A DNA stretch of 64,000 bases from Andrena cerasifolii (lineage: Eukaryota; Arthropoda; Insecta; Hymenoptera; Andrenidae), in NCBI RefSeq assembly GCF_050908995.1, contig NC_135118.1, forward strand, positions 15,199,501 through 15,263,500, written 5' to 3'. The notes beneath the pieces are model-generated. The model saw only the letters and a list, made by a program, of their open reading frames with translations, made no database searches and had not been told where the DNA came from. The position numbers and the translations under genes were made by a program. Shown in pieces: positions 47,163 through 60,238 of this stretch. The stretch's first letter is position 1, and the number at the start of each line of letters is the position of its first letter.

Positions 47163-50100
47163 TTTTACCCGCGCGACGGCAGGGGAAGGTTTTACATCGT
47201 GGATCAGAGGCGATCTGTATTCGGCGAATTCGAATGTACAAACTGAACCGAATGGTTCACAGTTCCACCGGACTGCTTCCTGTACGGGACAATGAGGCGG
47301 GAAATATGTTAAACGGTACTAAAAACGCGACAATGACAATCGACGCTATCCTCGACCCAGCACGCTTCCGTTTGGTATTCGCTTTTTCCCCGCCCGCCCG
47401 CCGCCGATCAACGCATTGAACGCGGACGCGACCGACCGTGAGCGATTAATTGGCCACAGTGACGCTGGCTTCTGGACGATACTGCTGCAACACGGCTAAC
47501 GAACAAACGAACCGCGACGGGAGACAGAGAGAAAAAGAGGAGAGAGTCAGGGAGAACAGCCGCTACATACGTAACGAGAAAAACTGCGCGAGTACAGGGT
47601 ACAGAGAGTCGACGGTCGAATCGATGGTCACCGTGGCGAAGAGAGACGACAGAGAGAAGGGTGAACGGAGAGACAGCTAGTAGGTACACAAACCATTCGA
47701 CGCTCGTCGAGCGGCGACTTGCACGGTCGACTAATTAAACATTTCGCTCCGGTTGATTTACTCCCCGTTAATGGATATTCATATATTCGGATTCCGAGCT
47801 GTTTCACAATCACCAGCACGCGCATGACTCGCCACGCTCCTCCGCTCTCGTCCTTTGACACGCGACACGGCGCAGAGGTGCACGGACGAGTCGCTTTCTA
47901 TTATGTGACATTTCCTCCGCGTCCTCTCGCGACAGTCCAACACTTTGTCGTTGACGCGTCGCAAGGTGGATGGTATTTTATACGGGGACGATCCCAGGGC
48001 TGCGCTCCACCTGGCATCCACCCTCGTCTTTATTTCGCCCCCCCGCGAACTCTTATCTTCCCTCCACGGTTATCGTCCCGGCGACTTCTGCGAACGGCGA
48101 AACGGTCGCAATTTTCAGACAGCGATAACGGTAAACGGGACCGGCCCGCCCTTTCCTCCGCCGCGGACCGATCGAGGGGATGAAACTTCCTTACGCGGGG
48201 GATTAAGATCGGATATCTACGGAGGTCGAGCTCCTCCCCCGTTAGCCCGTGGGACAACGCGTAATCCCGCAATCACCGCCGAGCTTTTGTCCCGATACAT
48301 CGAAGGCTGGTCGATTAATCGTTTCGGGGAAAAAGAGGCGGCGATGGTGTTCTTCTCGGTAAGGCTCTGCGAGGGGGGATTCGAATCGAACGGAATTCCT
48401 GCACCGTCTGCTGGAAGAAGGTCTCAGCGATTGGACCGAGCTGCACCGAAATCCAAGTCTGCTTGGTTGTTTTTGCCGGCGGCTCGATTTGTCTCGACAG
48501 TCGGATCAATTAGGAGTAGGTACTGCAGGCATTGATCCGAGCGATCTATTATTCGCGTTATCGGATTCGGAGTAGCGCGGTCCTTGGCGAGCGATTCAAG
48601 TATCCCCGGAATCCATTAATCCGCGCCGAGCAGTGTAACGATTATTGTTCCCGAGTCGACCTATTTTAATCGCTCAAAACTTTCCACCCCGCCTGTAATT
48701 CTCGGGGGCAAGAGGGAGAGGGCAAGGCCGGGCGATCGTTATTTTTATTCGCGCCGTAGCTCGGCGAGAAGTTATGCCGTTACAGGAATCGTTGCGCGTG
48801 ATGAAGCATGCGATTTCGACGTCCCAAACGGGGACGGTTCGACGCTGGGCAAGCAGAGGGTCTGCCTCGAATGTCAAGGAGAATCGCGGTTTAACGACGC
48901 CTGATGGGAAGCCGATGGTGTGGCCCTCGGCACCGTCTGCAGCTGCGACCGGCGCGAGAAGAATGTTACCGAAACTGGCTCGCGGAGATCGACAGCTGCG
49001 TCGCCGCCACGACGCGTCTGGTGCAAACAATTACGATACGTCTGTCGTTCCATTTGCCAGGCAGCCCGCGTCACGGAGTTATTGCTGGCCGTGCTAGCCC
49101 CGCGGGAGGAGTCGCGGCTGGAAAAACGAGACGTAAGAAGAGAAGGGCAGGTCGGACGACGTAGGGTGACAATGAGCGGCTAATTTAATTGACGCTCCTC
49201 TTTCGGGAGGAGGGGCAGGTTTCACGCGAAGAGACTTGTCACGCTTGACGGAGAGGCACGCACGCGGCCGCACGCACGGCTACGTGCCACGTGGGAAATC
49301 ATGCGTTACTGCGACGACTATCCGATGCCGATCTCCGCCAGATATCTGGGCTCCGGTGTATCCGATCGACGAGCACGGGCTACTTTGGTGGTCGCGGGTC
49401 GAGATAACGCGACTTATTGGCCGAGATAGCTGGTACGCGGCTCTAGCGCGGACAGGCACACCCACTGTTTCCATCAGCCACGGAGAAGTCCGCCGGCATT
49501 TCGCGTAGCATCGTCGCGCGGGACAGTTACGCAACCCGTCTCCCGAGGATGCTCCCGCTGGCCGTCGACTGGAGGCCGAGCGTTTCTCCCGCGAGCCTTC
49601 GCGGTGAATAAGAGATCGGACGCCTCTGTAACCTTTGCGCCGCGTGATCCACGGCTGAACTTTCCACTGTTACCCAGCTACCGCCGAGAGACCATTGCAC
49701 TTTCTCGAGTTCCAGAAGGATTCGTACTGTCTCCCTTTTCCTTTGTATTTATTTAATTGCTCGGATGGCAATTAAACACTCTGTACTGGCGATCGCGTGG
49801 AACGGCGCGAGGGTGGAGAGGATAAAATGTTGCAAGGGCAGGATCACGGTGCGGCGAGAGGGAAAGAAAAAGTATGAACGCGAGATGAGATTTACCTCGA
49901 TATCTCGGCTCGATATACTCGCGACGCGACGCTGGCGACGCGCGAACAGCAACTGGCCGCCTTTCGAATTCGCGGCTGGTTTGCACCTCGACGTTGGTTA
50001 TCGCGCGACACGAGTACCCCCTCCTCGCTCCAGCCCCCCCCCACCGTTGCCTCTCACTCTTCCCCTCTCCTTCATCCTCTCCTACACTTGCTCTCTTCCT

Positions 50101-51406
50101 GCACTAGGAAGAGGTAAACTGCAACCCCCACCGAACTAGTCGGCTGCCCTCCCTCGCGCGCCTTTCAGTCGCTCTTTCGCCGTCTCGCGGTGCACGTTAT
50201 CTTCCTCTCGCGCCTCGCTCTCTTCCTACCGCGACAGAGGGGGCACAGGACAAAGTTTCGCCGAGCAACAAATTTATATTTGCACGGCACGCTGTTATCG
50301 GGCCGCCCCCGAGCCCCGCTCCTTTTTGCTCCATTCTTCGCGTGCATCAAATCGATTTGCCCTTGCACCTTTAAGTTCGCCGCACGCCAGATCGCTCCGT
50401 GTTCTCCTCTCGGCGTGGGGTCGGCCGTCTCTCGCATGAAATGCTCGCACGTAAACCGTAGGTCACGTATCGAGCTATGCCAACAACGTTTCGCGCGGCG
50501 CGCAAACTTCTGCGGCTACCACCCCCGTCAATGCAGCATCGCCGGTGAAACGATACAGACGAAGAGCGCGCTACGTATGCGCGTCTCGTTTGCCGCAAAA
50601 ACTGCTCGATCTCAGTTGATCGAATTAGAAAGGTCCGTTTAAATTCGCAATCGTGGAGTTTAACGAGGAGAAAAATCCCATCTTCGGTTCCAAGAGATCT
50701 CGCGCCATTGGATCGTCATATCGTCGAGAAAGTCTCTTCTTCTCTGCTTCCTAGGCTCTCGGCGTGTCGCAGAAACAACCTTCTTATCGGTCGCGACAGA
50801 TAAGGCGCGACAGATAACGTTACTAAATCTCGAACCGTTCGCAGCCATGGTCGCTATTTTAAACGATTATTAGGTTAACCTCCGGTTACTGTCTCATTGC
50901 GACGCGATCGGCGTAGAAGATTGGACTGTTTCGTTGTTACCTGTAACATTCTGCCGACGTCGAGCTTGACGAATTATTCAAAATTCAGCAGCTGAAGCAG
51001 CTTTTATAGAACAAAGAGCGCGAGCCTCGAGCGGGGAAAAGTGGTTTGATTCAATTAACAAAGCGGAAATTGAAAAAGATCACAGTTCCCGTAGCACGGG
51101 ATTTTTGGTTTTCCCGCGGGCGAATGGGAATTTCTGTTGTCAAGAATTCTGCAAAAATGCGAGCGTAGTTCCGGCCCATTTAGCAGTCACTCGAGTCTAA
51201 TCGGGTTAACACCTTAATTTAAATTACTCGCGACAACGGTGCCATTAAATTCCTCGCTCGAGTGTCTTCTTTCTTTGATCCCTTTTAGCGCAAGAAGCGA
51301 GCGACTTTCTAGCATCTGTATTAAAGAAAGAAATACTTTTTCCACCCAACAATCACGCGGTTCGCCAACTCTTTTCACGGTGGCAGCGGAAATTTCGCAG
51401 GAGAGG
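47163..51406. other. GC-rich sequence, no gene recognised
   Basis: Open frames occur on both strands with no domain, splice or start support. No RNA gene or repeat structure was recognised. Confidence 0.4.
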
Positions 51407-51409
51407 TAA

Positions 51410-52893
51410 CACAGTACACAGCCATCTGGACTTGTAACATTCAATAGCCGTTTCTTATAGGTTTTCGGGCCCTGACAACGAATCCGCAACCCATTTGTCG
51501 CCATCACCCTCAGTTTTTGAGAAAATCGATTTTGAAAAAAAACTGCAAATTTTCAAAATTTGAGCAGCTTTTGTGTTGAAACGGTAATGGTTAATCCATT
51601 GTTGGTTGCGTCAAATTATTCTATGAATCCTCCCGAATACAACGATATAAGTTATTATTGCATTATGGACATTTAAATATGTTTAAACAACGATCAAATG
51701 GAAAAGGACATCCGAAATGCACCAATTTTTGCAGATATCTTTCAATTTATTTCCAAAACTAAGGATCTGGGACAAAATCTGACCATCCCACGCGATGCAG
51801 CAGACATTTTTCCTTCGAAAAGCATCGACAGCACTGGCAACTACCGTTTTGTTCAAAATACAGAAGCGAAATAGTTTGGCAAAACGCGCGGCGTCGACAG
51901 TGGTTGTCAACGGCGGCGCGCGATCCACTGCCGCTCACAAGGAGAGTATTTTAGGTGTCCGCCTCCGATCATTTTGATTTTTGGATATGTTATAGAGGAC
52001 CGAAAAATAAGAAATACCTGTTTTTTCCCCCCGTTTTCATATTTGTGGGGTGAAAACTGCGTTCAAAGTTAGGGTTGAAAAATCATTTTTGTGGATTTTT
52101 GAAAATCTGATGAGTCAGTCATATTTCGCATCCAAAGACACAAAATTCGTCCATTGACACTATTCCCCTATCTCTAATAGTTCTCGAGATATTCCACAAA
52201 AATGATTTTTCAACCCTAACTTTGAACGCAGTTTTCACCCCCCAAATATTAAAACAGGGAAAAATAAAAAAACACGTATTTCTTATTTTTCGGTCCTCTA
52301 TAACATATCCAAAAATCAAAATGATCGGAGGCGGACACCTCAAATACTCTCCTTGTGAGCGGCAGTGGATCGCGCGCCGCCGTTGACAACCACTGTCGGC
52401 TCCGCGCGTTTTGCCAAACTATTTCGCTTCTGTATTGAAAACAAAAGGAGACTTGCCACTTCTGTTGACGCTTTCCGAAAGAAAAATGTCTGCTGCATCG
52501 CGTGGGATGATCAGATTTTGTCCCAGACTCTTAATTTTGGAAATAAATTGAAAGATATCTGCAAAAATTGGTGCATTTCGGGTGTCCATTTCCCTTTGAT
52601 CGTTGTTTAAACATATATAAATGTTCATAATGCAATAATAATTATCTCGTTTTATTCGGGAGGGTTCATAGAATAATTTGACGCCACGAACAATCAAATA
52701 ACTATTACCGTTTCGACACAAAAGATGCTCAAAGTTGAAAATTTGCAGTTTTTTTTCAAAATCGATTTTCTCAAAAACTGAGGGTGATGGCGACAGACGG
52801 GTCGCGGTTTCGTTTTCAGGGCACGAAAGCCTGTAAGAAACGGCTATGGAATGTTACAAGTCCGAAGAAAAAGTCAAAATTCGTTGTACTGTC
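51410..52893. mobile_element. Giant palindromic element, copy 2 (TAA TSD)
   Basis: A near-complete 1.48-kb palindrome: arms of about 500 bp (51,410-51,935 and 52,360-52,893) continue without a break into an inner palindrome (51,936-52,358) with a small asymmetric centre near 52,110-52,190. The ends CACAGTAC and GTACTGTC are flanked by TAA (51,407-51,409 and 52,894-52,896). The arms keep the same indels in mirror order. It belongs to the same family as 46,126-47,159. No coding capacity is evident. Confidence 0.8.
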
Positions 52894-52896
52894 TAA

Positions 52897-55746
52897 TCGA
52901 TGTAAACCATGCGCTTCTTCAAGCTCCCTTTCAACGTGTGAACGACCGTCGAGGCGATCCTCCTTTTCCATAATGACGATCGCTGTTCTTCTCCTCCCGA
53001 ACTCGGCTAATCCTCGATTCCCAGCCAAGCCCTGAACGGCAGTCGTTAACGAGCGGCAAAAAGTGGCGCGCGAGCCGAGGGTGGACCGAAAAGGAGACCA
53101 AACAAAAAGCAAAGGAGCTGGTTCCCTGCGATTTTTCGAAATCCCCAGCACCATTTGCTAGGACCACGATTGAGGAGCATACGTTTGGATTAACCGTACA
53201 CACCTTTTCCCACCCTCGCCCACCTGCGTCCTCCTCGTGTGGATTTTCCACGTTAATTAACCGGTGATTAATTATAGGGGACGGGTCTCCGATAAAAAGC
53301 CTTTCCCTCCATGCGAAATCGTGGCACGATGCTCAGTCAAGAACCGCACGATCGTTTGCCGTACAGTTCCCGCCTGTTTCCCCGATCCGCCCCGTCCAAA
53401 TAACGAATCTTTTTTCTTGCCGCGATTGCTCGTCCGCGTGATTCATCCGTTCATTACGTCGGTTACACTTTTATTTTCACAGGGATCGCCGCTTTCGCGG
53501 GCGGACAGTCGCGATTAATTCCTCTTGCAGCCCGTTTACCAGCGGCGCTATTACTCCCGGCGTTGACTGAGACCCGGTGCGAAAATCTCATTCTAATTAT
53601 ACCGTGTTTCGAAGCTCGTCACGGAGCAACTTTTGCAATTCCGCGCGTCTCCCGGCCCGCCAGCTAGCTTAAGTCCCGGCCTGCCTTCCGCTCGGGGAGT
53701 GTCGCGGCGAATGCTAACTCCGGGCACGCGTCCCCTGAAAAATCTCGCGCCAACGATAATTCATACGCCTTCCTGGCATCCAGAAATCCGCGGGAGGTTC
53801 GTTCCTGTCGATTTGATCCGTCGGTAGAGTAAGCTGCCTCGCCTCGAGGAAAACAAGACGCCGTATCCCGGCTCCTCCACTTTCGAGCTCTAACAACCAG
53901 AAACTTACGCCTTCTATCATTCTGTCGGCACTGTCAGGCATGATACGCGGATGTTCTGAGCGGCTGACGGAATCTGGCGCGCGGCGCAGTATTTCAATTT
54001 TCAATCCCCCACGGTGGGCCGAGGTGCTCTGGTTTTTAACGCTCCCGCCTGGGTATCAGCTCCGCGATAAGCGCTCGCGTTATAAGTGATTTCGGTGACG
54101 GTTTATCGACAGGCGAAGACCGTTGCGATTCCGATTAAGTCGTGGGTCATTCTTCTTCTTGGAAGCGATCAAGCGTATTGCGATACGCGATAAACGCGCA
54201 GCTTTATCGCCTCTGATTACGGTAACTGGAGACTCTTGGTTATATTTATGATTTCCCTTCTCTCGTGGTTCCCTCTGACGTTTGGTCAACCTTGATCTCG
54301 CTTTTAATTGCAATTTTCACGCCAGGCTTTCTTTACCATCTTCGTTTCCTATCGCCTACGCGCCCCTTCCTCCTCATCTGCCCCTTTGCCCTGGGGAAAA
54401 ATGATTTTTGCCTTTGTATTTAATTATAAATAATTATGTTAAAATTTAATTTTTTCACAGTGAGTGAACTTTTTTGTAGGTATGTGTTGAATAGCAGCAG
54501 CCTTTTGTTTCATGAAAAACTAGCTTCACTACTCGGCGTCGCCCGAAATTTAGATTATGATTTTATTAAAAATTTTTTTGTGAAAATAGTCGCATTCGTC
54601 TGGATTAGCTAGGCAGAATTAACTGGGACACGTTTCGTGACCACAGAGTTTACCGTTCAAAAGTTCTTAAGCGACAGACGAACACACAAATACTTTCTGC
54701 TTTATATATTAAGATTTACTATTCATAAAAAAGCAACAGAACAAAATGAAATATATAGGTAGGAGGTTTCTATTTTTTATAAATCTAAAAAAACTCATAC
54801 AATATTTAAAAAAAAATCAGTAAAAAACAATTGATAAGTCTGATACTAAATTCAAAAGTGTGTTCCCACCTGTTTCACCGCTTTTTCAAAAAGTTTTACT
54901 GTTTTATTGGTTTTTATTGATTTCAATTTTCCTTTTCCACCAAAATTCCCGCTCCGGGTGGGTAGTTGTCCTGTAATCGCCCACCCTAGATCGGGCCCTG
55001 TCCCCAACGCATTTGCAGCGTGTCGCGCATAACGTTATGGGGCGGTATCGAATCTCTACCGGGGAATCTCACGCGAATGATCGCCCGGTCGACTTTTCAC
55101 CTTCAACTTGGCTTGGAGGTGACCGCCGGCCACCCTTCCGCCGATAAGAAACGCTTTCGATGATCGATCCGTCAAGATGTCATCCCGGTCGTTTGTCTAC
55201 GACGTCGGTTTCCTGCGGAGCCGGACGCCCTCGTCCCCGCCAGGTAAAATATCGGGTGGGCTGCGTTCAGGGGCCGGCTGAAATTAATCGTCTCCACGGG
55301 TATTTCCGATTTCCAGTCCCTCCGATCGGCCTGTACACGGCCATGAGAAATTAGGTTGATCCCGCTGGTAATTATTTCTATTAGTATCCCCGCTCGAACG
55401 TATCGTCGACGCGAATTAGTTAATCGATGGGATTAACCAGAGACGGTGAATGGATAAAAACCTCGCGGCCGATTGGGAATCGGCAGCTGTTTGAACTTCC
55501 ATCGGACGTCGCTCGCAATTTCAGTGATCACGGTCGCCGGAAGCGTGTCCGTAATTCACCTCATTTTCCCCTGTACGTATATATACGTATATACTTAGGC
55601 ATATATATATATTATGTGATATATATTATGTAACCATCCTCCGAGAACGATCGAAGCCAGCCCCGTTCTGCCCGTGACACGGTGGGAGAGGATCCGCCGT
55701 GTCTTTGAAGCGAGCGCGACACGGCCACTCGTGTTTTCCCACGCAG
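52897..55746. other. GC-rich sequence with an AT-rich island; no gene
   Basis: An AT-rich island spans about 54,400-54,950 with a string (TACTTTCTGCTTTATATATT near 54,690) that looks like a LINE/SINE 3' tail. I could not define its ends. TA-rich simple sequence lies at 55,575-55,632. No supported exon. Confidence 0.35.
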
Positions 55747-57022
55747 CGCACAGTGACGGGCTAGCGGGACAAAAGTTCAAAATCATGACCATTCAAATGA
55801 ATGAATCTTGGTCATACCACGAGCTACTGAATCAGATATATCGGAATGACATAGTATGCAAGTTTATATGTATTTCATGAAAGTAACGATCGGCGAAACG
55901 TACGCGAGTTGGCCGCTTAGGTACAAGGGAACATCCCGAACCCGGGAATTCAAAAAATTCTGAAACTTTGTGAATATGTAGGGAATTTCCTCCCGATTAC
56001 AATACGATTTTTTTTTTGCTGCCCAAATTCACTCTAAGGGGGTGTAATTGACCCCTGGAAATCCGGTTATTTTCCGATTTTGTGTTATAACTCGTGAACT
56101 GTAAAATATTTTTTTTTACCAAATGATAGATCTAATTGAAAGAAGTAACTTTTGTCTTGAAACTTTTTTTTCCATCTCTTACAGTTCGGGAGTTATAACG
56201 CAAAATCGGAAAATAGCCGAATTTTCAGGGGTTAATTTCACCCCCCGCGAGTAAATTTAGCAGCAAACAAAAATTGTGTTGTAATCAGGATGAAATCCCC
56301 TACATATCCACAAAGTTTAAGATCTTTTAGAATTTTCGGGTTCGAGATCTTCCCTTGTTAGTGTCCGATTGTTAGAATGCGTCAGTATCAGCTATATACC
56401 AAAAGTGCTCAATTGTATCGCGGTTATACACTCTTAGTATTTTGAGTAATGGATTTCAGAGGTACAAGTAATTAGTAAATCAAGCTCCAGCCATGAGTAT
56501 TATAATTTCCAACGAACAGAATTAAAATATAATCATAAAAATGATGGAATTTTTCAAGAGCTTTCGTTGGAAAAGCTCTAGATATCCAGGAACCTCATGG
56601 AACCTGAAAAATTTTGTGCTGTTGTGTTCTATTTGCTTTATAGAGTACATATTCGCAAGTTATAGCTGCAAATATTTGCAACCCTCCATAATTTTTATAC
56701 ATAATTAAAATAATTCTATCTTCAAAAATGGCGATGTTAGCAGCTAAAATGTGTAATTCATTCTAAATAACCTGGTTGTAAACAATTTCTCTCTACAAAA
56801 CACAGCTCATATTCGCTCTCTACATTTTAAGAGACCACCAGAATATGAATTTTAGTTTTAAAAAAAAAAAACATTGCAGGTTCAGGTGGAAGTTTTAAGG
56901 GTGGTAAAACAATGTGGATGGTGTTTTTCAAACAAATAATAAACATCTTCAGCTAACTGATGATTTATGTACGACCTGCGACTTTTGTCTCGCTAGATTG
57001 TTATTGGGCAGACCACTGTGCG
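55747..57022. mobile_element. CACAGTG-ended element, copy A
   Basis: The inverted ends CGCACAGTG...CTAGCGGGACAAAAG and (complement of the right end) CGCACAGTGGTCTGCCCAAT...CTAGCGAGACAAAAG bracket about 840 bp homologous to 59,576-60,965, interrupted here by a foldback MITE. The ends suggest hAT, but no 8-bp duplication was found. Confidence 0.6.
55924..56357. mobile_element. Foldback MITE inside copy A, same family as 18,173
   Basis: The palindromic element starts CAAGGGAACATCCCGAACCC and ends in the inverse CTTCCCTTG. It is colinear with 18,173-18,603. The homologous copy B at about 60,300 lacks it, showing an empty site. The flanks are GTA and TTA, so the duplication is imperfect. Confidence 0.7.
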
Positions 57023-57508
57023 GCGGCCGAGAGTCGGCTGATTAATTCCGCGTCACGTTCGCTCGTTAAATCATAGTCGGTGGGCTCCGATCAACAAGTG
57101 TTACTTCTCGGACGCGGCGCGCGGAAACACACGGCGGGGGAAAAAAAGGAAAGTCCGTGCGGCCGCGGTTGGCAGGGATTCAACGGGCATCGCGAGTCCC
57201 CCGCGACGAAAAGTGAATGGGATAAGACGGCGAGTGGCTGGGGATCGCGCTGCCTCCCCACCTGTCCGGCAACTGGGTTGCCTGAGTTAGGGGTTGCTGG
57301 CCTCAACGAGGTCTGGCAAAAATCAAACGAGACTGAATGGTTTCAGTAATGCAATATCCCGGTTAAACAGATTATAACAGCCGTTCGGCATAGTTTTTGT
57401 GGCTCTAATGTTTCGCTTGAATGTTTTAGCATCGCGAACACTTTCGTAGAATGCGGTGTGTACGAGAACACTGAGTAGCGTGCCGCAGGACTAAGAGACT
57501 ACTTACTA

Positions 57509-58472
57509 GGGTATAGAAACCAATTACTATGCCCTGTTTCAGAACTTTCGGAGTTTTCGCTAATAAAAATAACTTCCGTCATGGAATTGACCTTTCTTAA
57601 GAACATAAAGATAAATTTCTAAGTTTCTTTTATCGATATAAATTTTCCCAAGAAACATATATCAAATCTTCTTTGATTATAATTAAACGTAAAAAAAATG
57701 TTCTGGAGTCAGTTACTGTGTGCTTATAATCTCCAAAGATCAGTTAATGTGCCTCAGTACTGTGCTCCCTCCTTCTTTCTCTGAATACTGTGTCTCAATA
57801 ATTGTGCAAAATAAAAATTTAATATTTAACATACTGTAATTAATTTTAATAGCGATAATATTGATAATAATTTAAATAAAATAAATGTGAATAAATATTT
57901 CATATTTACAGTTCTTTTCTTTAAACACATGACGGAGATGTGCTTGAGGTTATCTATGTTTAACAGGTTGTAAGCGTCAGTGTAAGCAGCAAGGTAACTA
58001 ACGTAACGAGCAAAAACCAGTCCAGTTACTGTGCACAATAAATGGCACAACTTCCAAATTGCTCTTGGTTACTAAATTTATTGAAAATAAAAATAAAATT
58101 TCAAATAGATAATAGCTATTTTGCTTTTCCGTAATCTAAATAGGTTTTACTAATATAATTAACGGTGTGATATCTTACCTATGTAGAACGGTTTCACTGA
58201 ATATTGACCTTCGTTCGTTCAGTACTTTCTTAAGCTTTTTCATGTGTTTTACAGAAAACTTCGTGAGTTCATTATCAAAAAATTGAAATATTTTTTTTAG
58301 TATTTTAAGAACTTCTGTGCGTCACGTGTTTAATTTTGATAAATAAATAATTAATTAAATTTCAATAAAAAAATTTAATATCTCTTATTCTATAAATATA
58401 AAATTAATGATGCTTAAAAATATACTAGAGGCACAGTAATTGGGTACCCCACAGTAATTGGCTTCTCTACCC
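57509..58472. mobile_element. TA-flanked TIR element, 964 bp
   Basis: The ends GGGTATAGAAACCAATTACT and the inverted AGTAATTGGCTTCTCTACCC are flanked by TA (57,507-57,508 and 58,473-58,474), as in Tc1/mariner. The AT-rich interior has no transposase frame. Related termini (GGGTAAATGTCCCA) appear at 59,954. Confidence 0.65.
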
Positions 58473-58474
58473 TA

Positions 58475-59575
58475 CTTATTATGCAGTCAAACCGCTCGAA
58501 AATCAAGTATTTTTTGCGAATTAACTACAAGGAAATGAAAGCAAGCAAAGACTTTTCCTTTTACAGAGTGTTTATTATTATAATCTATATATCTATTTCA
58601 CAAATGGCGCCACACGAGGTTGATTATACAGTGGTTTAGAAGAATTGTCTTTGGTTTTGCCATGATATTGAGCTTAAAAATAAAGATAAAACGGTTTCCT
58701 TAGAATATGTTTCCCCTAGAACCTGTAATTTCGGAGTAGACTTCCGAAAAAAGAATTGAACCAAAATTATTAAAATAGGGACTAGAAGAAGGCGATTTGT
58801 ATGATAAATGTTGATTTTCGGGGTGCACAGATGGCTGTTCTTTTTTTATCTGGGAGACCAGAGCTTTTATACTTTAATGTTGAAGTTCACTCCAGAAAGG
58901 AATATATTTTGAACATGCTGTAAAAATTTCAAGTGGATTTGAACCTCGGGTTTTTTCCCAATCAGGGCAGAACCGTGAGACGACTGTAGCCCCGTCATAT
59001 ACATGTATATATTATCAACAAAAAAAAAATTCTGCTCTTTATAGTATTGATAAACATTACCCAAAAGTACTAGGCACAATTTGTATTCATCTCATCGCAA
59101 TTAATTCACAAAAAATACTTGATCTCCGAGCGATTTCACTGCCTACTCCCCTTAAAATCGCATTATTAATCTACGTGGGCTTCAATCCCGTTTCCTTTTT
59201 GCCCTGCCACCTGCATAGCCTGCGGGTGCTTCGCGATTGATCTTTCCAACAGCTTTTTCATTTTGCGTACCTGGAAATAACTCGGCAGAACTCGAGTGTC
59301 TCGTACCCGAGGACGTTTACTGACAAGCGTTCGATGTTTAATCACGGTACAACCCCCGCGTGCATTTTATTTCGAATCTCTGCTGGTCGGAGGGGATGAA
59401 TGGAGCTTATCAAGCCACGGTGTTTATCGAGACGGTAATCCCCGGTTGTCCCAGCATCGGCCGATCGTCGTCGCGGTGGTCCGCGTTGATCCGAAAGGGC
59501 GCCAGGCGTTCGGCAGCGTCTCAGCTGCGTCTCGACTGCTTCCCACCAGCAGTCGTTCCCGCCGAATTCCATCCA
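58475..59575. other. Spacer, no gene recognised
   Basis: AT-rich to about 59,100, then GC-rich. No exon or terminal-repeat structure supported. Confidence 0.35.
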
Positions 59576-59696
59576 CGGAGAGTGGTTTGTATTGATGGTC
59601 TAGCGGGACAAAAGTCCAAAATCATGACCATCCAAAATGAACGAATCTTGGTCATACCACAAGCTACTGAGTCAGAGATGTCGGAATGACATGGTA

Positions 59697-60238
59697 AGAT
59701 GAATGTCGCAATTTCTGCTCATTTAAGAGGTAACTCGTCATAAAGGAGGTGTAAAAAGTTTGTTTGTAAATCAAAATTTGCAGAGCAATCGATTAATTCT
59801 TTAATAATATATCAATCAATTTAAAAACGATTTTAGGGAGATATTTCAAGACGTTTAACTATTAGTAATTTGTAATTAAATATATAATGCTCTAAATGTT
59901 GAAATAATTTAGAATTATTTTGTTGCAATTATAGTACAAACGTAACGCTTATAGGGTAAATGTCCCAAATACTGCCACTTCATTTATTTTACTTAATAAA
60001 CACGCAACGTATAAAAAATAGCGTAAAAAGAATTTATCATAAAATTGGGACTGTTCTTCTTATTATTATAGTACATTCTTTATACGTCTATTCTTTATAC
60101 GTTACGTTTTTTCAAAGTGAAATAAATAAAGTGGCAGTAATAGGGACACTGACAGTAAATGGGACATCTACCCTAGTAATAAGAAAAATACGAAATGAGC
60201 AGAAATGGGGATATGAGCAGAAATTGGGGCATTCACCT
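59697..60238. mobile_element. Tc1/mariner-type MITE in copy B, 542 bp
   Basis: The inverted ends AGATGAATGTCGCAATTTCT and the complement of AGAAATTGGGGCATTCACCT are flanked by TA (59,695-59,696 and 60,239-60,240). Copy A keeps the uninterrupted site with a single TA (about 55,852), which proves the borders. Confidence 0.75.
59954..60173. mobile_element. Inner TA-flanked element nested in the 542-bp MITE
   Basis: The ends GGGTAAATGTCCCAAATACT and the inverted TGGGACATCTACCC are flanked by TA (59,952-59,953 and 60,174-60,175). A third layer of insertion, 220 bp, AT-rich, without coding capacity. Confidence 0.65.
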
